From contig DAONEM010000001.1 of the NCBI GenBank assembly GCA_035403085.1, positions 1 to 64,000 of the forward strand: a stretch of DNA of 64,000 bases. Reading direction: 5' to 3'. A program made the translations under genes and the position numbers. The notes below the pieces were generated by a model. It did no database searches. It saw only the letters and a program-made list of their open reading frames with translations, and had not been told where the DNA came from. Source of the stretch: JAMOAD01 sp023621955. Its GTDB lineage: Bacteria; Acidobacteriota; Aminicenantia; JAMOAD01. This document shows, in pieces, positions 8,655 to 16,189 of this stretch (within the stretch, counting starts at the first letter, position 1; each line of letters starts with the position of its first letter).

Positions 8655-8702
8655 ACCGACCGGTCGGTCTATTATGTTATCCTGTTTTTTTAACCTTGAC
8701 AA
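8655..8702 (-). promoter_or_regulatory. tetR promoter and palindromic operator
   Basis: On the minus strand TTGTCA (8702-8697) and TAACAT (8679-8674) are 17 bases apart. Immediately downstream lies the perfect palindrome ACCGACCGGTCGGT (8655-8668), covering the expected transcription start. This size and the CCGACCGGTCGG core are typical of TetR/AcrR operators, so bound repressor would block initiation. Confidence 0.75.
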
Positions 8703-9411
8703 GTCTACTCTTTGGAAAGCCGAGACCTTCGGGAAGGAGGGGAGAAGAGAGGGAAGATCGGATCTGGTTGTGGTTCAGAGGGATCCAATGGAACCGTTTC
8801 GGCCGCTTCTCGGCATAATACAGGAAGACTCCGACATGCCTTGAAGGAGAAAAGGGTCGGAAAAGATTGCTCCTCTCTGCGGAGGGACTTCGACGTTAAT
8901 TCTGCGGAATTTCTCTTCGGCGGAACAGAAGCCGCCATCAGCCTCTAAGGCTGAACCGTTCCTGGGAAAGCGCAGTGTCTTGGCAGAGATGACAAATCTT
9001 CGACAGAGAAAAGTTCCCTTCTATCTCTTCAGGATGATCTCCCCACGGCCAACCCGGTGGATTCCAGCTTCTATCTCTGGTATGATAGAGACAAGGTCGG
9101 TGTTTCGGACTTACGCGATCACCAAGGCCTATGCGGCCGCCCTTCTTCGAGGAAAAAGCATGAGCAGAAGCCTCTTGTCGTTCTTCTCTCCGGCCCTTCT
9201 CCTGGGCTTTTGGCCATGGCCGAGTCTTTCGAGTGCTTCTTCCCGACCGCATCAGTCGATTCTACCGCTGAATCGTGAAAAACGACGTCTCCGTGGAAGC
9301 CTCGACTCTCCTTCTTGGAGAAGCCGTTTCCTTTCAGACCATGATGAGGGTGATCTGAGACCGGAGAAGCTCGGCGGTGACTGGGGATGGAGATAAGTGA
9401 GACAGAGGACC
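8703..9411. other. About 700 bases without a convincing gene
   Basis: Short open frames exist on both strands, but none has a ribosome binding site together with a recognisable or compositionally normal protein. One small hairpin (TCAGCCT/AGGCTGA, 8938-8954) is present without a T run. No promoter with both boxes was found for the transporter operon that follows, so its control region probably lies within this stretch. Confidence 0.4.
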
Positions 9412-12400
9412 ATGAAAGGAAGAGGTTGTTTGGCGGTTTTACTTCTCTTGGCTTTTTTTCTGATCCCTGGGTGTTCACGAGGGGAACGTGAAGGCTCAGA
9501 CTCCTTAGAAACGGCGGGAGGGAAGGGGGAAGAGAAACCAATCACAAGTTTTGCAGATCTTCGGGGTAAGAGGATCGCCTCTTTAACGGGGACGGTTTTC
9601 GACATCAGCATCAACAAGAAGATCGACAATGTGACGCACCTCTACTTCAACGATACTTCCGCTATGGTGCAAGCCCTCAGGGCGGGCAAGGTCTCCGCCT
9701 GGGCCGTGGATGAGCCGGTGGGACGTCTTGTGATGGCACAATTTCCCGATTTGGAGCTCTTGCCGGAAAGGCTCAGCGTGGACCACTACGGTTTTGCCGT
9801 CCGAAAAGGGAGCCCCTTGGGACCTCAAGCCAGTGCGGTCATAGAGCGCCTTCAAAGAGACGGTACCATGAAGGCCATGGAGAAGAAGTGGTTCGGGGCT
9901 GACCCTTCCATGAAGACCATGCCGGACCTCTCGGGAGAAGACAGCTTTGACGGTAGTGCCGGAGTCATACGCTTCGGGCATGACACGGTGACGGAGCCGA
10001 TGAGCTATGTGGGAGACAAGGGGAGCTCCCTCGGCCTCGATGTGGAGACGGCTCTCCGCATCGCCCATGGGCTGAACATGAAGATCGAGTTGGTGCCGAT
10101 CAACTTCGGGGCTCTCATCGAATCGCTTCAGGCGAAGAAAGTGGACATGATCGCCGGTTGCATGACCATAACGGAAGAGAGGAAGAAGAGTGTGGACTTT
10201 ACGGTTCCCTACTATTCCGGCGGACAGGCGTTGATGGTGAAAAAGGCGATCCCCCTGGGCAAAGGACAAAAGAGCACGGAAAAGGGGATAAGGGATCTTA
10301 GTAAGTTCGGTACCGGCCGCGTGGGGGTCATGACCGGTTCGGTCGCCGAGTTTTATATGGAGGAGAAGTACCCAAACGCCGTTGTCAGCAGTTACGACAA
10401 CATCGCCGACGGTGTGACAGCTCTGCAGAGTCACAAGCTGGACTATGTCATGACCGCCTACACGACGGCGCTGAACTTCGTCAAGCATAACCGCGACCTG
10501 GTCATTCTTCCGGACAAGCTGATGAACGAAGGCGCGGCGATCGCCGTGGCGAAGGGGAACGACGAGCTCTTGGGGAGGCTTGAGAATCTGCTGACCCGGT
10601 ACAGGAAGAACGGCACACTGGAGAAGATGGCCGTCCGTTGGATCAAAGAGAGCGACGAACCCTACGAGGCTGTCGCGGTTCCCCGAGTCGGACAGGGGAA
10701 GCGGTTAAGGGTCGGGATCGCCGCCAACCGGGAACCCATGAGCTTTGTGATGAACAACGGCTTCGCTGGATTCGACATAGAGCTGATCGAGAGAATGGCT
10801 TACGATCTGGGGATGATCGTCGAATACCACGACATGCAGTATTCTGCCTTGGTGTTGGCCCTTCAATCCGGGAAGGTCGATGCGGTCGTCGCCAACATGA
10901 CTCCCACCAAAGAGCGGAAAGAGAAGGTGAACTTTACCTCCATCTACTACCACAACCCTCAGATCGTCATGGTGAAGAGGGAGGACGTCGCTCAGAGAAT
11001 CACCGACCTCTCCCAGCTGAAGGGAAAAAAGGTTGGCGTCTTCACCGGTTCCGCATACGAAGGGTTTTTGAGCAGGAGAATTCCCGGGGCGGTCGCCGAG
11101 CGGTTCAACTCTGTTGACGAGGCCGTTGCGGGGATGAAGGCGGGGAGGGTTTCGGCCTTCCTAACCGATGAAACCAAGGGGCGCGCCCTGATCAAGAAGG
11201 CTCCGGGAGCCAGATTCTTGAGTGAGAGCTCCGGTGGTCGTGCCTTTGCTTTCCCGAAGGGCCAAGAACGTCTGCGTGACCAGGTAAACGTTGTCTTGAA
11301 GCGGTTGAAGCAGAGAGGGGAGATTCAAAGAATCGAGGCAAAGTGGTTTGGAGACGAGGAAAAGGTCAAGACCCTCCCCGCACTTAGACCTAAAGAGGGT
11401 GCTCCCTTGAGGTTTGCTACGGACGCCGGTTCCGCCCCTTTCGCCTACCGCAAAGACGGCAAGATTGTCGGTTCCGATATCGAAACGGCTATGATTGTTG
11501 CCGAAGCCCTTGGGCGTAGCCTCGAGGTCGTGGATTTGGAATCGGCCGCGGTGGTCTCCTCTTTGATGGAGGGGGAGAACCATATGGCGGGGTTTGGGAG
11601 AGAGACGGGGGAACCGCCAGAATCCCTTCTCTTCAGCGATCCCTACCTCTCCGGAGGCGCAGTGATCATTGCCGATGCTGAAGGGGGTTCTCGGGAGGGA
11701 ACCGACGGCAAGGGGTTCTGGCCCGCCTTTTCCGATAGCTTCAGACGGACGTTTCTGACCGAGGAGAGATACCTGCTCGTGTGGCAGGGGGTAAAGGTGA
11801 CGCTTCTGATTTCCATCCTTTCCGCTCTCTTCGGTACACTGCTGGGGTTCGGCATCTGCACCATGCGCCGGGCAAAATCGGCCTGGGCCTGTCTCCCCGC
11901 GAAGGTGTTCATCCGAACTGTCCAGGGGACACCGATCGTCGTCCTTCTGATGATCTTATACTATATCGTTTTCTCAAGCGTGGACATCAACCCCGTGGTC
12001 GTGGCGGTCATCGGATTCTCGATCAACTTCGCGGCCTATGTCTCGGAGATGATGAGGACCGGCATCGACGCCGTGGACAAAGGACAGCACGAGGCGGCGG
12101 TGGCCTTGGGTTTCAACAGATTCCAGGTCTTTTCCAAGATCACCCTTCCCCAAGCGTTGAGGCACGAGCTACCTGTCTTCAAGGGCGAGTTTGTCTCTAT
12201 GCTGAAGATGACCTCTGTGGTCGGTTACATCGCCATCCAGGATCTGACCAAGATGAGCGATATTATCCGTAGCCGTACCTACGAGGCCTTCTTTCCATTG
12301 ATCGCGACGGCATTGATTTACTTCGCTATTGCCTATGCCATGACCGCCCTTCTCTCGCTGGTGGAGTTGAAAATCGATCCAAAGCAGCGCAAGAGAGTCG

Positions 12401-12420
12401 TGAAAGGAGTCTCTCAATGA
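9412..12420 (+). CDS. Multi-lobe amino-acid binding protein fused to ABC permease
   Basis: About 1002 residues starting at 9412 with a lipoprotein-type signal (lipobox LIPGC). Four SBP_bac_3-like segments follow: a lobe-2-only piece (about 43-170), a full domain (about 183-425), a second full domain (about 429-655) and a lobe-1-only piece (about 663-760). The C-terminus (about 770-1000) is a HisM/GlnP-type permease with the EAA loop GQHEAAVALGFNRFQVF followed by ITLPQA. The full domains contain typical polar amino-acid binding motifs such as GLDVETALRIAHGL and MTITEERKKSVDFT. Substrate-binding domains fused to permeases are known, but the split lobes at both ends are unusual. The stop overlaps the ATPase start as ATGA. 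Confidence 0.85.
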   Translation: MKGRGCLAVLLLLAFFLIPGCSRGEREGSDSLETAGGKGEEKPITSFADLRGKRIASLTGTVFDISINKKIDNVTHLYFNDTSAMVQALRAGKVSAWAVDEPVGRLVMAQFPDLELLPERLSVDHYGFAVRKGSPLGPQASAVIERLQRDGTMKAMEKKWFGADPSMKTMPDLSGEDSFDGSAGVIRFGHDTVTEPMSYVGDKGSSLGLDVETALRIAHGLNMKIELVPINFGALIESLQAKKVDMIAGCMTITEERKKSVDFTVPYYSGGQALMVKKAIPLGKGQKSTEKGIRDLSKFGTGRVGVMTGSVAEFYMEEKYPNAVVSSYDNIADGVTALQSHKLDYVMTAYTTALNFVKHNRDLVILPDKLMNEGAAIAVAKGNDELLGRLENLLTRYRKNGTLEKMAVRWIKESDEPYEAVAVPRVGQGKRLRVGIAANREPMSFVMNNGFAGFDIELIERMAYDLGMIVEYHDMQYSALVLALQSGKVDAVVANMTPTKERKEKVNFTSIYYHNPQIVMVKREDVAQRITDLSQLKGKKVGVFTGSAYEGFLSRRIPGAVAERFNSVDEAVAGMKAGRVSAFLTDETKGRALIKKAPGARFLSESSGGRAFAFPKGQERLRDQVNVVLKRLKQRGEIQRIEAKWFGDEEKVKTLPALRPKEGAPLRFATDAGSAPFAYRKDGKIVGSDIETAMIVAEALGRSLEVVDLESAAVVSSLMEGENHMAGFGRETGEPPESLLFSDPYLSGGAVIIADAEGGSREGTDGKGFWPAFSDSFRRTFLTEERYLLVWQGVKVTLLISILSALFGTLLGFGICTMRRAKSAWACLPAKVFIRTVQGTPIVVLLMILYYIVFSSVDINPVVVAVIGFSINFAAYVSEMMRTGIDAVDKGQHEAAVALGFNRFQVFSKITLPQALRHELPVFKGEFVSMLKMTSVVGYIAIQDLTKMSDIIRSRTYEAFFPLIATALIYFAIAYAMTALLSLVELKIDPKQRKRVVKGVSQ

Positions 12421-13505
12421 TCAGCGTCAAGCATCTGTCCAAGGTTTTCGGCGACACCACGGTTCTGAAAGACGTCAATGCGGAAATCCAGAGAGGGGAG
12501 GTCATCTCCATCATCGGGCCTTCGGGGACAGGGAAGAGCACCTTTCTACGCTGTCTGAACCTTTTGGAAAGGCCGACGGGCGGAGAGGTGACCATCGATG
12601 GAATCAACTTGCTGGACAGGAAGACCGATGTGTATAAACTCCGTCAGAAGATGGGGATGGTCTTTCAGTCCTTCAACCTCTTCTCCCACCTCATGGTGGT
12701 GGAGAACATCATGCTCGGTCCGGTCAACCTTCTCGGCTCCGGTCGCCAGGAGGCCTTCGAAGACGCTATGAGGCTGTTGGCCACGGTGGGGCTCGCGGAA
12801 AAGGCCTACGCCTATCCCGATGAGCTTTCGGGCGGACAGAAACAACGGGTCGCCATCGCCCGGACTCTGGCGATGCATCCCGAGATCGTGCTCTTCGACG
12901 AGCCGACATCGGCTCTTGACCCGACCATGGTGAGCGAGGTCTTGTCGGTGGTTCGCAAGCTCGCCGACGAGGGGATGACGATGATGGTCGTCACCCATGA
13001 GATGAAATTCGCTCGAGACGTCTCTACCCGAGTCTTCTTCATGGACCAGGGCATCATCTACGAAGAGGGCTCCCCTAAGCAGATTTTTGAGGAGCCGAAG
13101 AGGGAGAGGACCCGAGGTTTTATCAACAAGATCAGGACCTACCTCTTTGAAATCCGCTCCCGGGCCTTCGACTTCTACGCCCTGAACTCGGGGATAGAGG
13201 AGTTCGGGCGGAAGCAGATGCTGACGCCGAAACAGATCAACAACATCCAGTTGGTGACGGAGGAGCTTCTGATGAACCAGCTTCTGACCAAAGGGGGAGA
13301 CGCTGTGGACATCGACGTAAACGTCGGATACGCCGAAGAGAGCGGGGAGGTGGCTTTAACCTTGACCTACGGCGGTAGCCTCTTTAACCCTCTGGAGGGT
13401 GACGGAAGCGATGAGGATCTCTCCGTTCTGATCGTCAAGAGAGTGGCCAGGATGAGCAAATGGGAGTCCGATGCCGGAAGAAACAAGTTGAGAGTCATCC
13501 TATGA
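12417..13505 (+). CDS. GlnQ-type ABC ATPase fused to RsbW-like HATPase domain
   Basis: Residues 1-235 are a complete polar amino-acid transporter ATPase: Walker A GPSGTGKST, signature LSGGQKQR, Walker B IVLFDEPTSALD and the switch histidine in VVTHEM. Residues about 240-362 are not part of normal GlnQ. They resemble an RsbW/anti-sigma HATPase domain: an N-box (TEELLMNQ, E283 and N287), a strand ending LTYGGSLFNPLE where RsbW has DxGxxFDP, and a final RMSKWESDAGRNKLRVIL strand pair. The G1-box aspartate is replaced by tyrosine (Y318), so nucleotide binding here is doubtful and a regulatory binding role is likelier. The gene is coupled to the permease upstream and to a STAS gene 14 bases downstream. 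Confidence 0.85.
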   Translation: MISVKHLSKVFGDTTVLKDVNAEIQRGEVISIIGPSGTGKSTFLRCLNLLERPTGGEVTIDGINLLDRKTDVYKLRQKMGMVFQSFNLFSHLMVVENIMLGPVNLLGSGRQEAFEDAMRLLATVGLAEKAYAYPDELSGGQKQRVAIARTLAMHPEIVLFDEPTSALDPTMVSEVLSVVRKLADEGMTMMVVTHEMKFARDVSTRVFFMDQGIIYEEGSPKQIFEEPKRERTRGFINKIRTYLFEIRSRAFDFYALNSGIEEFGRKQMLTPKQINNIQLVTEELLMNQLLTKGGDAVDIDVNVGYAEESGEVALTLTYGGSLFNPLEGDGSDEDLSVLIVKRVARMSKWESDAGRNKLRVIL

Positions 13506-13518
13506 GGAGATATGAAAG

Positions 13519-13815
13519 ATGGTTGTGACACAGAAACGAGAAGAGAAGCACCTTGTCCTGACCTTGGAGGGCAGGTTGGATACCACCACGGCGCCGCAGC
13601 TTGAGGAGGTCCTGAAGAGTTCTCTCGGCGGCGTTACCCACTTGACCCTCGATTTGGCGAAGTTGGTCTATGTCTCCAGCGCGGGGCTGCGGGTCATACT
13701 GGGGGCGCAGAAACAGATGTCGAAACTGGACGGAATGGTTGTCAAGAACGTCAACGAAACGGTCATGGATGTCTTTGAAGTGACAGGCTTCAAGGAGATT
13801 CTTACCCTGGAGTAG
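13519..13815 (+). CDS. STAS-domain anti-sigma factor antagonist
   Basis: A 98-residue single-domain STAS protein of the RsbV/SpoIIAA type. LEGRLDTTTAPQLEE and LDLAKLVYVSSAGLRVIL are diagnostic; S54 aligns with the serine phosphorylated by the partner kinase. A GAGGAG ribosome binding site precedes the ATG. In partner switching the unphosphorylated form binds the HATPase partner and frees that partner's target; here two HATPase partners (the ATPase fusion and the 15674 gene) and a phosphatase are encoded alongside. Confidence 0.92.
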   Translation: MVVTQKREEKHLVLTLEGRLDTTTAPQLEEVLKSSLGGVTHLTLDLAKLVYVSSAGLRVILGAQKQMSKLDGMVVKNVNETVMDVFEVTGFKEILTLE

Positions 13816-13826
13816 GGTGCGTCAAT

Positions 13827-15677
13827 ATGCGTAAAACCTTTCAAAAATGGCTCTTCCTCTTCGTGGTGGTTGCCTTCATCGTGACCTTCTGCATCTCCTT
13901 CTCCATAGAGAGCAGACAGGCGAAGGGCAACGCCGTCGGTCTCATCAGGCTGAAGATGGAGGATGCCCGCAAGCAGATCGTCGTCAACCGTGAGAACATC
14001 GCCACGGTCCGTTCCATTGTCGACGCCGCCGCCTTGGCCAAGGCGCGGGCCTTCGCCAAGATCGTCGCTCTGCAGCCCTCGGTGTTGAAGAGGGGCGAAG
14101 AGCTTGAAGATATTCGCCGCAGGCTGGACGTTGATGAGCTTCACGTTTCCGATGAGAGGGGGATCCTCATCGCCGACATCCCTGCCGAATACATTGGTTA
14201 CGATATGGCCGCTTCCGAACAGTCCGCGGAGTTCCTTGCCGCTCTTCACGATCCCAACTTCGCCTTGGTTCAGGAACCCAGGAGGAAGGGCATAAGCGGA
14301 GAGATGTTCCAGTACGCGGGGGTTGCCAGGACCGGTACACCGGGGATCGTGCAGATCGGTTACCATCCGAAGCGCCTGCAAGCGGCCGTGGAAGTGGCGG
14401 ACATCGCCAACCTCTCCGCAGGTTTTCGCATTGGGAAGAGCGGAAAGATCATCGTCGGAGAAGCCGGGAAGATCGTGAGCATCGACAACCCCGCCTTCCT
14501 CGGAAAAAGCCTGAAGGAGTACGGCTTTTCGGATAAACAGCTCCGGAGAGGGGAGTCGGAGTTCGTGGCGAACCTCCAGGGGGTGCGCTACCTCTGTCTA
14601 TCCAGCAGTTACGAAGGGTATAAGCTGATAGGTATCCTGCCCCTCTCGGAGATGTACGTGGGTAGGAACGAGATGGGCCTCTTCCTGGTCGTCTGCAACC
14701 TGATCCTCTTCGCCGTGGTCTTTGCGCTTGTGTCGGTTCTCGTGCAACGCGTCGTGATCGATGGAATCTACAGCGTCAACAGATCCCTCGAGAGAATCAC
14801 GCAAGGCGACCTGAACGAGAGGGTTGAGGTCAAGACCAACAACGAGTTCGTCGCCCTCTCGGAGGGGATCAACTCTACGGTCACCGCCTTGAAGGAGGCC
14901 ATAGCGGAGGCGGCCGCCCGTATCGACGCGGAGCTTGAGGTTGCCCGCGCCATCCAACGCTCTTCGCTTCCAGGGGTTTTTTCCTCCTTCCCGGGAAGGG
15001 ATGAGTTCGATGTCTACGCGACCATGGGTACGGCGAAAGAGGTTGGCGGCGATTTCTACGATTTCTTCCTCATAGGGGAGAACCGGTTGGCGGTCGTCAT
15101 CGCTGACGTGTCAGGGAAGGGGATTCCTGCTTCACTCTTCATGATGACGACCAAGACGCTCCTTCAGAATCTGACGGAAGCCGGCGCCTCTCCGGAGAGG
15201 GTCTTTTCCGAAGCGAACAAATACCTCTGCGAGAACAACGAAATCGGGATGTTCGTCACCGCCTTCATGGGCATTTTGGAGTTGGATACCGGCAGGTTCA
15301 CCTACGTCAACGCAGGACACAACCCCCCGCTCTTTAGAAAGGCCGGCGGCCGTTACTCCTGGTTGAAGTCTCCTCCCGGCTTTGTCTTGGGGGGCATGGA
15401 AGGGACGCGCTACAGGGAGCGGGAGCTTCTCTTTCAAGCCGGTGACAGATTGTTCCTCTACACCGACGGAGTGACCGAGGCCCTGAACCTCCGTGAGGAG
15501 CTGTTTTCCGATTTAAGGTTGGAAGAGACCTTGAACGCCGACGTTGCGCGAGAGATGGACGTGACGACACTGTTGAAGCATGTCCAGGGTGAGATCGACC
15601 GGTTTACCGACGGAGCCGATCAGGCCGACGACATCACCATGCTGGGGCTCGAATATAAGGGAAAGGTAAAGGGATGA
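13827..15677 (+). CDS. Membrane sensor SpoIIE-type serine phosphatase
   Basis: A 616-residue protein with a membrane helix (about 8-26), an extracytoplasmic dCache-like sensor (about 30-285; motifs VSDERGILIADIP and GKSGKIIVGEAGKIVSIDN), a second helix (about 286-310), a HAMP domain (about 312-365) and a C-terminal PP2C/SpoIIE phosphatase (about 375-612). The phosphatase keeps metal-binding aspartates in GGDFYDFF, VIADVSGKGIPAS, LYTDGVTEA and QADDITML. It is expected to dephosphorylate the STAS protein encoded just upstream in response to an external ligand. The stop overlaps the next start as ATGA. Confidence 0.9.
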   Translation: MRKTFQKWLFLFVVVAFIVTFCISFSIESRQAKGNAVGLIRLKMEDARKQIVVNRENIATVRSIVDAAALAKARAFAKIVALQPSVLKRGEELEDIRRRLDVDELHVSDERGILIADIPAEYIGYDMAASEQSAEFLAALHDPNFALVQEPRRKGISGEMFQYAGVARTGTPGIVQIGYHPKRLQAAVEVADIANLSAGFRIGKSGKIIVGEAGKIVSIDNPAFLGKSLKEYGFSDKQLRRGESEFVANLQGVRYLCLSSSYEGYKLIGILPLSEMYVGRNEMGLFLVVCNLILFAVVFALVSVLVQRVVIDGIYSVNRSLERITQGDLNERVEVKTNNEFVALSEGINSTVTALKEAIAEAAARIDAELEVARAIQRSSLPGVFSSFPGRDEFDVYATMGTAKEVGGDFYDFFLIGENRLAVVIADVSGKGIPASLFMMTTKTLLQNLTEAGASPERVFSEANKYLCENNEIGMFVTAFMGILELDTGRFTYVNAGHNPPLFRKAGGRYSWLKSPPGFVLGGMEGTRYRERELLFQAGDRLFLYTDGVTEALNLREELFSDLRLEETLNADVAREMDVTTLLKHVQGEIDRFTDGADQADDITMLGLEYKGKVKG

Positions 15678-16081
15678 AGGAAATCCGTCTTCCGGCAAAG
15701 ACAGAAAACCTTAAGAAGGTTATCGATTTTGTCTCCTCGGAGCTTGAAATCCACTCATGCCCTTTGAGGGCGAAGTTCCAGATAGAGCTGGCGGTCGAGG
15801 AGATCTTCGTCAACATCGCGAACTACGCCTACCGACCGGAGGTCGGAGAGGCGACGGTACGCTGTTCCGTGGAGGGAGAGCCTTTACAGGTAACGGTTCA
15901 GTTCTTTGACCGGGGCAAGGAGTACAACCCCCTCAGCAGGGAGGCTCCGGATACGTCTCTTCCCTTGGAGGACCGCGAGATCGGCGGGCTGGGGATTCTT
16001 CTTGTCAAGAAAAACATGGACACCATCGATTACGAGTATCGAGAAGGGAAGAACATCCTGACCATCAAGAAGAAGGTCTGA
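15674..16081 (+). CDS. RsbW-like anti-sigma serine kinase (HATPase)
   Basis: A 135-residue single-domain GHKL protein. The N-box is intact (VEEIFVNIANYAY, E43 and N47), as are the G1 box (FDRGKEYNPL, D79 and G81) and the G2 region (GGLGILLVKKNMD). It is the expected kinase for the STAS protein and may hold a sigma factor or another effector when STAS is phosphorylated. No sigma factor gene is present in the window, so the output is unknown. Last gene of the transporter/partner-switch operon, translationally coupled to the phosphatase. Confidence 0.9.
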   Translation: MKEIRLPAKTENLKKVIDFVSSELEIHSCPLRAKFQIELAVEEIFVNIANYAYRPEVGEATVRCSVEGEPLQVTVQFFDRGKEYNPLSREAPDTSLPLEDREIGGLGILLVKKNMDTIDYEYREGKNILTIKKKV

Positions 16082-16091
16082 GGGAGAGAGG

Positions 16092-16180
16092 CTTTTCACG
16101 GTTTTGCCCCTTCTTTTGACTCCGGTGAGAGCGCAAAGCTCCGGTTGCCAGGAAGGCGGCTTCATGGGAGAATGGGGCCG
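16092..16180 (+). ncRNA. Possible structured RNA leader upstream of rsmH-like gene
   Basis: A GCCCC/GGGGC pair (about 16106-16110 and 16173-16177) could close a domain containing GAGAGCGCAAAGCTCCGG and GCCAGGAAGGCGGC. The GCAAAG-CTCCGG core recalls part of the c-di-GMP-I (GEMM) riboswitch core, but the 5' half of that motif is not recognisable. This may be a degenerate or different structured element, or chance. Confidence 0.2.
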
Positions 16181-16189
16181 GTAGAGACC

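Noticed and set aside
8980..9396. 138-codon plus-strand frame before the transporter operon
   Set aside because: Basic, serine/arginine-rich sequence without a recognisable fold and lacking a ribosome binding site; not supportable as a gene.
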